DNA of 64,000 bases from an uncultured Flavobacteriales bacterium (GCA_902478645.1 CABSLV010000008.1:1-64000); one strand, 5' to 3'; shown: positions 53,553 to 62,298, counted from the first letter of the stretch. The notes: generated by a model not told the origin, from the letters alone. Translations and numbers: made by a program.

Positions 53553-55229
53553 TCAGGGATAGCTTACCCCATGTTTTTTCATCATTTCCACATCCTGATC
53601 CCGCAGTCCGAGGCTGTCGAGGGCAATGGGCTGGTTGTGGTCGTTTACGTAGTAACGTTTTTGCGGGATGAATTTCCCACTGGATACGGCCAGGGAATCG
53701 GCCGCATACGGAGTGTCGATACCGGCTACGTCCAAAAAGGTGTAGAATACATTCCGGGTACTTACCGGGAGAGTTCGGTGGTCCCGCACGGCGGACACTT
53801 CATCACTCCACAAGGCTTCGTACTGGGGGGAAAACCACCACAGGTACGGGATGTGTATCTGGTAATAGGTCGGCACGGGCGAGGCGTGCAGGAAACGCTT
53901 GCGCGTGTCGTCCAGAAGGTCTTCCCCGTGGTCCGAACAGTAGAATACCGCCGCCGGGATACGGAACGAAGCGACCGTGTCGATCACCTGGGCGAGAAAT
54001 TCGTCGGTATAGCGGATGGAATTGTCGTAGGCGTTGATCAGTTTCTCCCGCTCCCGCACGGCGACCACTTCCAGATCGTCCGGACGGTAGTACGCCCCGG
54101 AGGAGGGATAGCGTTCCCGGTAGTTGAAATGCGAACCGTGGGTATGCATCACCACCAGGAGTTTCGGCCCGCCCCGACGGATCACGCTGGCCAGGGTATC
54201 GACCATCGTTTTGTCGTAGGCCGCGTGTTCGCCCGAGACGAAATTCAGGTATTCATCCCCTTGATGCGCCAGGTAGTCGATGTACGAACGGTTGGGCATC
54301 TGGTTGGACAGGAACACGGTGTGGAATCCCGCCTGACGGAATGCCGCCAGGAGGCCCTTGGTGGAGTACAGCCGGGAATAATCCTCGGCCGAGGCCATGG
54401 AGAGGATCACCGGGACACTCTTGTGCGTGGTGTTGGACTGGGTGAGCGCATCCGGGAAGGCGATGAGTCCGGGTATTTTTTCCAGGCAGGGCGTCGTATT
54501 GCGCGAGTAGCCGTACAGTCCGAAGTTGGCCGCACGGGCCGTTTCGCCGATTACCAGCACATACACTTCGCGTAAGGTATCGGGATGGGTGGCGCGTGCC
54601 TGGAAATCGAAATCCTGCGAACGCTGCGGATATTCCACGCTCCGGTTCCAACTCTGCGCGGCGAAGCCCATGTTGTAAAAGATATTGGCCGGAAATACTT
54701 CGTCCATCACCCGGGTATGCCCCGCCAGAGCGAACGGTACGGAAACTACGACCAAGACCCCGGCTTCGATCAGACGGCGGCGGCGGTATCTTCCCTCGAG
54801 TTTTTCCTTCAGGCGGATCGAACGCACGGCCAGTGCCAGGGTGGGAATATAAAGCACACAAACTCCGATGATGGCCGGAAGGAGCTTGCCCAACAGTTCC
54901 CCTACTTCCCCCGTATTGGTGGTAAAGAGGTTCAGGAACATATCCGAAGCGATGATCGAGCGCCCGAACAGATACAGCAACACCATTTGGAAAGCCCCCA
55001 GGAAGAACATCGGGAAGAGGATCCAGGCCGAAGTTCCCGGACGGCGGCACAGGGTCATCAGCGCCATGTAAAAAGCCAGGGGAAGCAGCAGGAACGGTAC
55101 GCGCGTAAGCGGGGAGATGTCCTCGGTAAAGAACAGGAAAACATTGGCCGCCATCAGTACCGCCACGAAAAACCAGTAGAGATGGCGCTGGCTGGAAAAC
55201 CAGACGTTCAGACGCTTAAAATGCTTCAT
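53553..55229 (-). CDS. EptA-like phosphoethanolamine transferase
   Basis: 558 residues. Five membrane spans in the first 170 residues are followed by a periplasmic sulfatase-fold domain. The motif IGETARAANFGLYGYSRNTTP has the zinc ligand Glu229, and 'SNTTHKSVPVIL' includes Thr268, aligned with the phosphorylated nucleophile of EptA/MCR. 'FYCSDHGED' carries the Asp/His metal pair. Such enzymes add phosphoethanolamine to lipid A or other envelope sugars and can reduce polymyxin binding. Its start overlaps the 3' end of the upstream BamA-like gene by 14 bases. Acceptor is not determined. Confidence 0.92.
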   Translation of the reverse strand: MKHFKRLNVWFSSQRHLYWFFVAVLMAANVFLFFTEDISPLTRVPFLLLPLAFYMALMTLCRRPGTSAWILFPMFFLGAFQMVLLYLFGRSIIASDMFLNLFTTNTGEVGELLGKLLPAIIGVCVLYIPTLALAVRSIRLKEKLEGRYRRRRLIEAGVLVVVSVPFALAGHTRVMDEVFPANIFYNMGFAAQSWNRSVEYPQRSQDFDFQARATHPDTLREVYVLVIGETARAANFGLYGYSRNTTPCLEKIPGLIAFPDALTQSNTTHKSVPVILSMASAEDYSRLYSTKGLLAAFRQAGFHTVFLSNQMPNRSYIDYLAHQGDEYLNFVSGEHAAYDKTMVDTLASVIRRGGPKLLVVMHTHGSHFNYRERYPSSGAYYRPDDLEVVAVREREKLINAYDNSIRYTDEFLAQVIDTVASFRIPAAVFYCSDHGEDLLDDTRKRFLHASPVPTYYQIHIPYLWWFSPQYEALWSDEVSAVRDHRTLPVSTRNVFYTFLDVAGIDTPYAADSLAVSSGKFIPQKRYYVNDHNQPIALDSLGLRDQDVEMMKKHGVSYP

Positions 55230-56418
55230 TGATATTGAAGATAAATCCGCTTCCGTTGCGTCCGAATCCCAGATCCAGACGGACGTTCACGCGTTTTTTG
55301 AATTCCCAGCGGTAGCCCACACCGAAATTGGGCAAAGTCTGCGACCAGCGGAATGTGTCGAAATCGTGAAATACGTTGCCCGCACCCACCCACAGGGCGA
55401 TCCCGTTGCGCCGCCATACTTTCTGACGGAGTTCCACCTGCGCCTCGACCAGGTTGCGGTCGCGGTAACGACCGTCGTAATAGCCCCGCATGCGGTACGA
55501 ACCACCCAAGGTAGCCAGCATCGTCCAAGGCACGCGTCCGTAATTGAACTCCGAATGGAAATCGAAGGCCAATACACCACCTTTCCATACGGCCTTGTAC
55601 CAGTCAAAGATCAAGTCCGTGCGGGAAAATGCATACCGGTTTCCCAGGAACGCGGGAAAGAAGCGCTGCTCGCCTTTTACGTAAATGCCCCGCGCAGGCG
55701 CTGTGCTAACATCACGCGTATCGTACGCCAGGGTCACACCGGCTCCGATAGTCTGCGTGACACGGTCCTGTCCTTCGAGCAGTTCGATGCGGTCAAATTT
55801 CTTTCCTTCGATATAGTCGTAGCTCGCGATCGGACCGATGTAAAAGTTGCGGGCCGTGCGGATCAGGAAATTGAGCTTCACGCTGTACTGTTGCCGGGTA
55901 TATTGGCTCACATTGTCGTCATTGTCCCCCATCTCGTACCCGATGCCCCAGAAAGCACCGGGAAACGAGAAGAAATTCATGTTGTAGAGCAAACGATAGC
56001 GGTCGCCGGGAAACAGGTTGTTGCCCCGAATGCCGACCAGGTAAAAACCCGAAGTAGATACGTTGCCATAGAGCGAAACGTCGGACGGGGCCAGCAGGCT
56101 GTCCGAAGGATCCAAGCGGTAGAGCCCGGCAGCTACCATTCCGATACCGAACTTGGTATCTTCCGAGTAGTTCGGACCGCCGATAATGCTGAAATCGAAT
56201 TTCTTGTACGGTTTTTCCTTGTTGGCATCGGCAAAATAGTCGATGAATTTCCGAAAGAATCCCTTTTTGGCCGCTGCGGTATCGCTTGGAACGGTCAAGG
56301 TATCGACCTGGGAAGCCGTAACGGAAAGCGTGTCCTCGGCCGGTTGAGCCTGCAGGCAAAAGGCCGGGATGAAAAGGGAAAACGCGAGGAAAAGTGAAGT
56401 CGTCTTCTGCGTATTCAT
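55216..56418 (-). CDS. BamA/TamA-family outer-membrane beta-barrel protein
   Basis: 400 residues with signal peptide (ending CLQAQP). A short Ser/Thr-rich region follows, then a C-terminal 16-strand-type surface-antigen (D15/Omp85-like) barrel without POTRA repeats. Barrel strands are seen as 'FDFSIIGGPNYSEDTKFGIGM', 'GVTLAYDTRDVSTAPARGIYV' (the family's RG-Y/DTRD region) and 'LGGSYRMRGYYDGRYRDRN'. It ends in a Phe (NINEAF), as outer-membrane barrels do. Lack of POTRA domains separates it from BamA itself. Co-transcribed with the EptA-like gene (14-base overlap). Function is unknown. Confidence 0.86.
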   Translation of the reverse strand: MNTQKTTSLFLAFSLFIPAFCLQAQPAEDTLSVTASQVDTLTVPSDTAAAKKGFFRKFIDYFADANKEKPYKKFDFSIIGGPNYSEDTKFGIGMVAAGLYRLDPSDSLLAPSDVSLYGNVSTSGFYLVGIRGNNLFPGDRYRLLYNMNFFSFPGAFWGIGYEMGDNDDNVSQYTRQQYSVKLNFLIRTARNFYIGPIASYDYIEGKKFDRIELLEGQDRVTQTIGAGVTLAYDTRDVSTAPARGIYVKGEQRFFPAFLGNRYAFSRTDLIFDWYKAVWKGGVLAFDFHSEFNYGRVPWTMLATLGGSYRMRGYYDGRYRDRNLVEAQVELRQKVWRRNGIALWVGAGNVFHDFDTFRWSQTLPNFGVGYRWEFKKRVNVRLDLGFGRNGSGFIFNINEAF

Positions 56419-56469
56419 GCGCTGTTTTCAGGGTTTGGACGGGTGAACCAACTGAGTACGAAATGGGGA

Positions 56470-56477
56470 CAAAGGTA
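56470..56477 (-). promoter_or_regulatory. -7 promoter box of the BamA-like/EptA-like pair
   Basis: Minus strand TACCTTTG ends 51 bases before the ATG at 56418. Confidence 0.6.
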
Positions 56478-56635
56478 CATAATTTACTGATATTAGTCTA
56501 TCTAAATGCAGAAATAAAAACCTCCCAAAAGGGATGTGCACTATTGGACAGATTCCTACCGCACACACCTTTCGATAAAGACACCGAAGTTGTTCCCCTT
56601 GCCTCTCCCCCCCTTCCCAACATTCGGATATTTCG

Positions 56636-56643
56636 TACCTTTG
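56636..56643 (+). promoter_or_regulatory. -7 promoter box of menC
   Basis: TACCTTTG ends 93 bases before the ATG at 56737, giving a fairly long leader. Confidence 0.6.
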
Positions 56644-56736
56644 CCCGTCTAACGTCCCGGGCGTATCGAATGCGAAATTTCCAAGCTCGACGCAGCCCAA
56701 ACGCATCCTGATCTACCCAAAAACCCGAAAAAGAGC

Positions 56737-57804
56737 ATGGACCTGAAAGCCACCTGTTTTCCCTACCGGCTTCTCTTCAAGGAACCCGCCGGCACCTCGC
56801 GCGGAGTGCTGCACAGCAAGGAGACCTGGTTTCTCGTCCTCTCCCACGCCGGACACACCTCGGTAGGCGAATGCGCCGTATTCCGAGGCCTTTCGTGCGA
56901 CGACCGCCCCGATTACGGAGAACGCCTGGAGGAACTGTGCCGCAGGATCTCCCACGGCGAAACACCCCGCCCGGAACAATGGGCCGACTACCCCTCGATC
57001 CGCTTCGGGTTGGAGACGGCCTTGGGCCGGCTGGAAGCCGAGCTGCGGGGCGAAGCGTACCTCGCCTCCCCCTTTACGGATGGCCAGGACAGCATCCCCA
57101 TCAACGGACTGGTCTGGATGGGCGATTTCGAGCAAATGGCCCTTCGCCTCGAGGACAAACTCCGGCAGGGATTCCGCTGCATCAAGATCAAGATCGGAGC
57201 CATCGACTTCGAACGCGAACTCGAACTCCTCTCCCGCATCCGCGCCCGGTACACCCCCCGGGAGGTCGAGATCCGCGTGGATGCCAACGGTGCCTTCTCG
57301 CCCCGGGAAGCGCTCGAACGCCTGCAACGCCTGGCTGCCTTCGAACTTCACTCCATCGAACAACCCATCGCCGCCGGTGCTCCCGAAGAAATGGCCCGCC
57401 TGTGCGAACAGTCTCCCCTGCCCATCGCGCTGGACGAAGAACTCATCGGAGTGAACGACCCGAAAGAAAAACGCCGTTTGCTCAAAACGATACGCCCCCA
57501 CTACATCGTGCTGAAGCCTTCGCTGGTGGGCGGCCTCGAAGCCTCCCGCCAATGGATCGAAGCGGCCGGGGAAGTGGGCGCAGGGTATTGGATCACCTCC
57601 GCACTGGAATCCAACGTGGGCTTGGACGCTATTGCACGTTTTTCGTATCTTTGCCCAAATCCCCTCCCCCAAGGTTTGGGGACAGGAGGGCTTTTCACCA
57701 ACAACATTCCCTATCCCTTCGACGTATCGGGCGGACGCTTCCGGATCACGGCACCGACGCCCGGCGGAAATGACGTCCTGAAGTATCTGGGGAAAACGAA
57801 CTGA
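56737..57804 (+). CDS. menC: o-Succinylbenzoate synthase-like enolase-superfamily enzyme
   Basis: 355 residues. Enolase-superfamily barrel with the acid/base lysines in IKIKIGAIDF and KPSLVGG. Metal ligands are Asp in VDANGAF, Glu in IEQP and Asp/Glu in LDEELIG. 'TSALESNVGL' closes the active site. In Bacteroidota this family member is the menaquinone-pathway o-succinylbenzoate synthase. The motif pattern is shared with dipeptide epimerases, so the assignment is strong but not absolute. menG is also in the window. A glycosyltransferase starts 6 bases after the stop. Confidence 0.87.
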   Translation: MDLKATCFPYRLLFKEPAGTSRGVLHSKETWFLVLSHAGHTSVGECAVFRGLSCDDRPDYGERLEELCRRISHGETPRPEQWADYPSIRFGLETALGRLEAELRGEAYLASPFTDGQDSIPINGLVWMGDFEQMALRLEDKLRQGFRCIKIKIGAIDFERELELLSRIRARYTPREVEIRVDANGAFSPREALERLQRLAAFELHSIEQPIAAGAPEEMARLCEQSPLPIALDEELIGVNDPKEKRRLLKTIRPHYIVLKPSLVGGLEASRQWIEAAGEVGAGYWITSALESNVGLDAIARFSYLCPNPLPQGLGTGGLFTNNIPYPFDVSGGRFRITAPTPGGNDVLKYLGKTN

Positions 57805-57809
57805 CCGTC

Positions 57810-58835
57810 ATGGAACAGCTGGAAAAGAAAAACATCAGCATATCGATCGTCGTTCCCGTGTACAATCGTCCGGACGAGACAGACGCCCTGTTGGGCAGCA
57901 TCGCCCGCCAGGCGGAAAACGGATTGGACTACGAAGTGATCATCGTCGAGGACGGTTCGTCGCTGACCTCGCAAGCCGAATGCGAAAAATGGTCCGCCAC
58001 CTTGCCGGTGCGGTACTTCTATACCGAGAACTCCGGTCCAGGCGATTCGCGCAACTACGGCATGGAACGCGCCCGAGGTGACTATTTCGTCATTCTCGAC
58101 TCCGACGTACTGTTGCCCGAAAACTATTTCCAGACACTGGAACGCCTCCTCTCCCGCTGCAACCCTGCCGATGCCTTTGCCGGCCCCGACCGGGCACACC
58201 ACTCGTTTACCGATGTACAAAAGGCCATCAATTATGCCATGACCTCGTTTTTGACCACCGGCGGACTGCGCGGAGGCTCGAAAGCCAACATCAGCGGGCG
58301 ACGCCAACTGCGCAGCTACAACATGGTGATCTCCGCCGAAGCCTTCCGGCGCGCCGGAGGCTTTGCCCACCAGCGCGTAGGGGAAGACATCGAATACACC
58401 CAGCGCCTGTGGCGGAACGACCTGACCACCGCCTGGTATCCCGAACTGTACGTCTATCACAAGCGCCGCGATACGCTGGGACAATTCTTCCGCCAAACGA
58501 TGGCTTTCGGCCGGGCGCGCCCCATCCTCAACCGGATGTTCCCCGGGACAGCCCGCCTGACGTACATGTTCCCTTCGTTTTTCCTGGTCTTCATGCTCGT
58601 CTCCGTATTGGGCGGGGTGTTCGCTCCGGTGATCCTGCTCCCGTTGGGAGTATATCTGGCAGCGATCTTCCTCTCGTCCTGGGCACAAAACCGGAGTTTC
58701 CACGTTGGAATACTCTCGGTAGCAGCCGCCGTAGTACAGTTTACGGGATACGGATGGGGATTCCTTTACTCCAACATCCGGATGCTGTATCTGGACGACG
58801 TGGACAAAGTATTCCCCTACATGTTCAAACACTGA
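57810..58835 (+). CDS. Family 2 glycosyltransferase with C-terminal membrane spans
   Basis: 341 residues. The GT-A domain starts ISIVVPVYNRPDETDALL, with the nucleotide-sugar Asp in IVEDGSS and the DxD-type metal motif in VILDSDVLLP. A later 'GEDIEYTQRLWR' acidic motif matches the catalytic base region. Residues about 245-320 hold two or three hydrophobic spans, so it is inner-membrane anchored. Donor and acceptor are unknown. It starts 6 bases after menC and ends 11 bases before the DUF2490 gene, although these neighbours share no pathway I know. Confidence 0.9.
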   Translation: MEQLEKKNISISIVVPVYNRPDETDALLGSIARQAENGLDYEVIIVEDGSSLTSQAECEKWSATLPVRYFYTENSGPGDSRNYGMERARGDYFVILDSDVLLPENYFQTLERLLSRCNPADAFAGPDRAHHSFTDVQKAINYAMTSFLTTGGLRGGSKANISGRRQLRSYNMVISAEAFRRAGGFAHQRVGEDIEYTQRLWRNDLTTAWYPELYVYHKRRDTLGQFFRQTMAFGRARPILNRMFPGTARLTYMFPSFFLVFMLVSVLGGVFAPVILLPLGVYLAAIFLSSWAQNRSFHVGILSVAAAVVQFTGYGWGFLYSNIRMLYLDDVDKVFPYMFKH

Positions 58836-58846
58836 CGCCTTTCCTC

Positions 58847-59545
58847 ATGAGTACCATCCGGAACATCGCGCTGCTGTCATTTTTTTACCTCCTCTGCACG
58901 ACCGGAGTGCAGGCCCAGTCGAAGAACGCCCTTTGGGTGGAATACTACCCGGACTTTCAGATCGGAGCCTGGCGTCTGACACCGGAAGTAAGCTACCGGA
59001 GCATCGACCTCTTTACCGATCAGGCAGGAGGGCACACGTTTTATTTTCGTCCTACGGCCACTTACACCGTAAACCGTTACCTGTCCCTGGCCGGATCGCT
59101 GGCCTATTACGTATCGTGGGAAAACGCCACCGCCAACAAACACGAATGGGTCATCTACCAGAACGCCGCACTCAAGACGCCCTCGGTCGCCGGGTTTTCA
59201 TTCGGACTGAACGCCCGCCTGGAACAGATGTTCGTCAAAACCTCTGCCGATCCCGACCACACCTTCGGGCTGCGCCTGCGCTGGACGCCGAAGCTGACCT
59301 ACAAACTGCCCATAGACTCTCCCTGGGGGTGGTCCCTTTCGGGATTTGCCGAAACCTACAACTACCTCACCGCCTCGCGTGCAGGGTATTTCCGCAATGC
59401 ACTCGACCTGGGAGCAGGACTGACGTTCAAACCCCTCGAACGCCTCGAAGCGACTTTCGAATACCGCCGGCACCGCTCCTACCGCCCCGGGGAGGACAGC
59501 CAGGACAACCGCTTTCGGCTGATGATCCGCCACAAAATCCTGTAA
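58847..59545 (+). CDS. DUF2490 outer-membrane protein
   Basis: 232 residues from ATG 58847, with a signal peptide (LLSFFYLLCTTGVQA then QS). The rest alternates hydrophobic and polar residues as in a small beta-barrel, with aromatic girdle residues (Trp/Tyr) and C-terminal 'FRLMIRHKIL'. It matches the DUF2490 pattern of Bacteroidota outer-membrane proteins of unknown function. Longer in-frame starts upstream lie inside the glycosyltransferase gene and lack a signal peptide. Confidence 0.84.
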   Translation: MSTIRNIALLSFFYLLCTTGVQAQSKNALWVEYYPDFQIGAWRLTPEVSYRSIDLFTDQAGGHTFYFRPTATYTVNRYLSLAGSLAYYVSWENATANKHEWVIYQNAALKTPSVAGFSFGLNARLEQMFVKTSADPDHTFGLRLRWTPKLTYKLPIDSPWGWSLSGFAETYNYLTASRAGYFRNALDLGAGLTFKPLERLEATFEYRRHRSYRPGEDSQDNRFRLMIRHKIL

Positions 59546-59622
59546 ACAAACCCCGTCCTCTGCCGGCGGGAGAACACACATCACTTCTTCAAGACAACTC
59601 TTCAAGACAACACCCAAAAAAC

Positions 59623-59805
59623 ATGGAACTGTACATCGACCCTGCCCTTTGCCCGCAAAACCATCCCTGTCCTCTGGTGGCACGCTGCCCGGCGGAAGCC
59701 ATCTCTCAGGAAGGCGTCGGATTGCCGGTGATCGACTCCGAAAAGTGCATCGGCTGCGAAGAATGCCTGCGCTCCTGCGGAAAACAAGCCGTTACCTATC
59801 GGTAA
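59623..59805 (+). CDS. Small ferredoxin-like 4Fe-4S protein
   Basis: 60 residues. The C-terminal half has a complete cluster motif Cys42-x2-Cys45-x2-Cys48-x3-Cys52 (KCIGCEECLRSCGK). The N-terminal half has only three cysteines with unusual spacing (Cys10-x5-Cys16-x5-Cys22-Pro), where a two-cluster ferredoxin would have four. It therefore probably carries one 4Fe-4S cluster and a variant or structural site. It is an electron carrier or part of one. The start is preceded by a short direct repeat (TCTTCAAGACAAC) at about 59587-59613. Confidence 0.82.
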   Translation: MELYIDPALCPQNHPCPLVARCPAEAISQEGVGLPVIDSEKCIGCEECLRSCGKQAVTYR

Positions 59806-59918
59806 ACCTTAAAAAAAACGGGGCTCCCGTCATCAGGAGAATGTACCCTCCCCACAGTTTCACACCGGAGAGGACATTTTTGTAAACCGGCCTTCCGGTC
59901 GGCCAATAAAGGGAAAAA

Positions 59919-60395
59919 CTACCTCCACTGCTTGTACGGACAGGCGATCAGGGCCGAGTTGTAGTAACGCGGGTCGCCCGTTACTTCCTCGCCCAGCCAA
60001 TTCGGACGCTCGAACGGTTCGTCCGGCCGGGAAAGTTCGATCTCGGCCAACACCAAGCCTTCGTTCTGTCCGTAAAAGACATCCACCGTGAAGAACTGTC
60101 CGCTGCCCACCGGGACATCGTAGCGCGTCTTGTCGATGATTCTCTCCCCGCACAAGGCGAGCAGCTCCCGGGCGTCCTCCACGGGGATTCCGTACTCCCA
60201 TTCGCCCCGGCTCACCCCCGAGGGGTCGCTCGCTCCCTTGATGGTGAGAAACGCCTTTTCGCCCTTGATCCGCACGCGCACCGTCCGGGCGGGATCGGTG
60301 GAGAGATACCCTTGGACTATCCGGGCGTGGCCGACGGACGCCGAAAGAAAATCGTCGTTTTTTACCAAAAATTTGCGTTCGGTCTCGATGGCCAT
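59919..60395 (-). CDS. CYTH domain protein (triphosphate tunnel enzyme family)
   Basis: 158 residues. The N-terminal IETERKFLV is the ExExK signature of CYTH enzymes, which bind and hydrolyse triphosphates (inorganic triphosphatase, thiamine triphosphatase or class IV adenylate cyclase). Basic and acidic barrel residues follow: VRVRIKGEKAFLTIKG, 'EWEYGIP', 'DKTRYDV', 'VDVFYGQNEGLVLAEIEL'. No extra domain is present, so it is the minimal form. Substrate is unknown. Confidence 0.92.
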   Translation of the reverse strand: MAIETERKFLVKNDDFLSASVGHARIVQGYLSTDPARTVRVRIKGEKAFLTIKGASDPSGVSRGEWEYGIPVEDARELLALCGERIIDKTRYDVPVGSGQFFTVDVFYGQNEGLVLAEIELSRPDEPFERPNWLGEEVTGDPRYYNSALIACPYKQWR

Positions 60396-60503
60396 TCTTT
60401 TTCAGCGTTATTTTTTTGAAATACCGAAACCCCTCTCTCCGGGCAAGGAAGATTTCTCCTTCCCACGGAGAGAAGATACCGATCAACATCCCTCTTACAA
60501 CGG

Positions 60504-61097
60504 CTACTTGCGGAAATACCCCACCGGTTGATTGAGCATCGGGGTACAATCCTCAGGCAATCCCAACGCCCGGGCCAGTGCCGGAGCGTCCATCGAAGCG
60601 CGGGGCACGGTAGCCAACCCGGCTGCGGCACAGAACAGCGAGATGTTTTGCGAGACGATCCCCGCATCCATCGCGCCCCAGGTCTCGTCGCCCGAGCCGC
60701 GTGCCACCAGCAGCAGAACCACCGGAGCGTCCTTCATCGTGCGCAGGTCCTGGTCGGTTACCGGGATGAGCGTATTTTGCTTGTAGTCGAAGAAATAAGC
60801 GCCCTTCTCCAGGCAGACGTAAAGGTCGATGTCCTGCCGGTTCATGGCCGAGGGTGCGGTGCGTTTGCCCGACTCGGGGCGGTTGATGCCGTTGGCGGCC
60901 CACAGCAGATCGGACAAATCCTGTTTGGAGAGCATCCGGGGCGAGAATTCCCGGGTGGACTTCCGCTGGGCGAAGGCTTGCATCATCGTCGCTTCCCGGG
61001 TCATGTCGGGGGCGGACAGCGGAATGGGTTCCAGGGATTGCGAACAGCCGACTACCAGCGAGCAGAGCAGGATCAGGGTCGAGAAAAGTGTTTTCAT
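60504..61097 (-). CDS. Nitroreductase-family lipoprotein
   Basis: 197 residues. Lipoprotein signal KTLFSTLILLCSLVVGC with lipobox VVGC. The mature domain is a nitroreductase-like FMN fold ('RKSTREFSPRMLSKQDLSDLLWAANGINR', 'GIVSQNISLFCAAAGLATVPR', 'LGLPEDCTPMLNQPVGY'). Such secreted, single-domain forms recur in Bacteroidota next to other redox or radical-SAM genes, but here no partner is obvious. A stable hairpin (about 60436-60476) follows its stop. Confidence 0.85.
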   Translation of the reverse strand: MKTLFSTLILLCSLVVGCSQSLEPIPLSAPDMTREATMMQAFAQRKSTREFSPRMLSKQDLSDLLWAANGINRPESGKRTAPSAMNRQDIDLYVCLEKGAYFFDYKQNTLIPVTDQDLRTMKDAPVVLLLVARGSGDETWGAMDAGIVSQNISLFCAAAGLATVPRASMDAPALARALGLPEDCTPMLNQPVGYFRK

Positions 61098-61114
61098 GGC
61101 ATGAGTATTTCGGG

Positions 61115-61294
61115 TCAGTTCTTGTTTTCCCGTTTGCGTTCCACGGCGCGCAAGACCACCGCCAGGACGATCATCGCAAAGGCGACCAGTTTCATGTAAT
61201 AGGCTTTCGGCTCGGGGATTTCGCCGAAGTAGGCATAGGCGGCCAGGATCACAGCTCCTAAAGCCAAAGCTCTGTGAATAAGCGTTGTATTCAT
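61115..61294 (-). CDS. Small membrane protein, 59 residues
   Basis: A short frame between the nitroreductase-like gene and era, ATG at 61294, stop at 61115. The peptide starts MNTTLIHRALALGAVILAAY and has two hydrophobic segments (about 8-22 and 34-50) separated by a short loop (FGEIPEPKAYYMK) and a basic end (VERKRENKN). Hydrophobicity pattern, reasonable codon use and the tight fit between era (24 bases) and the next gene (17 bases) support a real gene. No family is recognised. Confidence 0.65.
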   Translation of the reverse strand: MNTTLIHRALALGAVILAAYAYFGEIPEPKAYYMKLVAFAMIVLAVVLRAVERKRENKN

Positions 61295-61318
61295 TTTTAT
61301 CTGCGGTATCTCAATAAA

Positions 61319-62209
61319 TCAATGCAAGTACCCGTAGCGGCGCAGCTTGCGTTGGTTGCCCCGCCAGTCGTCGTCCACCTTGACCACCAGTTCGAGGAAG
61401 GCCTTCTTGCCGAAAAAGCGTTCGATGTCCATCCGCGCCTGCGTACCGGTCTTCTTGAGCGCCTCGCCCCGGTGTCCGATCAGGATACCCCGCTGGCTCT
61501 CGCGCTCCACGTACACGATGGCACGGATGCGGATCAGGGTAGCATCCTCGACAAACTCCTCGACCACCACTTCGACCGAATAAGGCACCTCCTTGCGGTA
61601 GTTGAGCAGGATCTTCTGCCGGATGATCTCGCTGACGAAAAAGCGCTCCGGCCGATCGGTCAAAGCATCCTCCGGATAGTAGGAAGGACCCTCGGGCAAG
61701 AGGGCGACGATGCGCTCCAGGAGGTTGTCCGTATTGAAACGCTCGGTGGCCGACACGGGAACGACCTCCGCCCGGGGCAAACGCGCCTGCCAGTATTCGA
61801 CCGCCGCTTCGAGCGTACGCTGATCGATCGTATCGATCTTGTTGATCACCAAAAGGACGGGGACTTTCGCGTTTTCGATCCGGTGGAAGAACGTCTCGTC
61901 CTTGAGTTCCTTCAATCCCGGTTCGACCATGTAGAGCAGGACATCGGCATCCTCGAAGGCTTCCGAGACGAATTCCATCATCGACTCCTGCAGCTTGTAC
62001 GCCGGGCGGATGATCCCCGGAGTATCCGAAAAGACGATCTGGTAATCCTCGGTCGAAACAATACCCAGAATGCGGTGCCGGGTGGTCTGCGCCTTGGACG
62101 TAATGATGGACAAATCGCGCCCTACCAACACGTTGAGCAACGTCGATTTGCCTACGTTCGGGTTGCCGACGATATTGACGAAACCCGACTTGTGCGTTTT
62201 TTTCTCCAT
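61319..62209 (-). CDS. era: Ribosome-assembly GTPase Era
   Basis: 296 residues. The GTPase domain has P-loop GNPNVGKSTLLN, switch 'QTTRHRILGIV', DTPG (FSDTPGIIRPA), and NKIDT. The C-terminal KH domain has 'ILIGHRGEALKKTGTQARMDIERFFGKKAFLELVVKV'. Era acts in 16S rRNA maturation and 30S assembly. I start at ATG 62209, from which the family N-terminus reads HKSGFVNIVG; a longer in-frame start lies upstream of the promoter. The promoter box (62215-62222, minus) ends 5 bases before this ATG. Confidence 0.97.
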   Translation of the reverse strand: MEKKTHKSGFVNIVGNPNVGKSTLLNVLVGRDLSIITSKAQTTRHRILGIVSTEDYQIVFSDTPGIIRPAYKLQESMMEFVSEAFEDADVLLYMVEPGLKELKDETFFHRIENAKVPVLLVINKIDTIDQRTLEAAVEYWQARLPRAEVVPVSATERFNTDNLLERIVALLPEGPSYYPEDALTDRPERFFVSEIIRQKILLNYRKEVPYSVEVVVEEFVEDATLIRIRAIVYVERESQRGILIGHRGEALKKTGTQARMDIERFFGKKAFLELVVKVDDDWRGNQRKLRRYGYLH

Positions 62210-62214
62210 ATGGG

Positions 62215-62222
62215 CAAATGTA
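62215..62222 (-). promoter_or_regulatory. -7 promoter box immediately before era
   Basis: Minus strand TACATTTG (plus CAAATGTA) ends 5 bases before the ATG at 62209, suggesting a leaderless or nearly leaderless transcript. It is the last element of the adjacent repeat copy. Confidence 0.6.
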
Positions 62223-62298
62223 GCGAAAGGCGAGCGCAGAGACAAATCGAAAACAAGGTTTTCGCATTTGGCTATGCCGAGCCGCCTCCTGCATGATG
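62215..62298 (-). repeat. Diverged single copy of the promoter-ended repeat, upstream of era
   Basis: Read on the minus strand it shows the same order as the units before der: CAGGAGGCGGCTCGGCA, GCGAAAACCTTGTTTTCG (the palindrome), TCTGCGCTCGCCTTTCGC, then the box TACATTTG. Substitutions are more numerous than in the other two loci, so it is an older or independently changing copy. Confidence 0.7.

Larger units (their letters stand above)
56419..56736. other. Divergent region between the barrel gene and menC
   Basis: 318 bases without a gene. Boxes for both flanking genes are visible (56470-56477 minus; 56636-56643 plus). The middle is AT-rich with no further structure that I can support. 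Confidence 0.65.
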
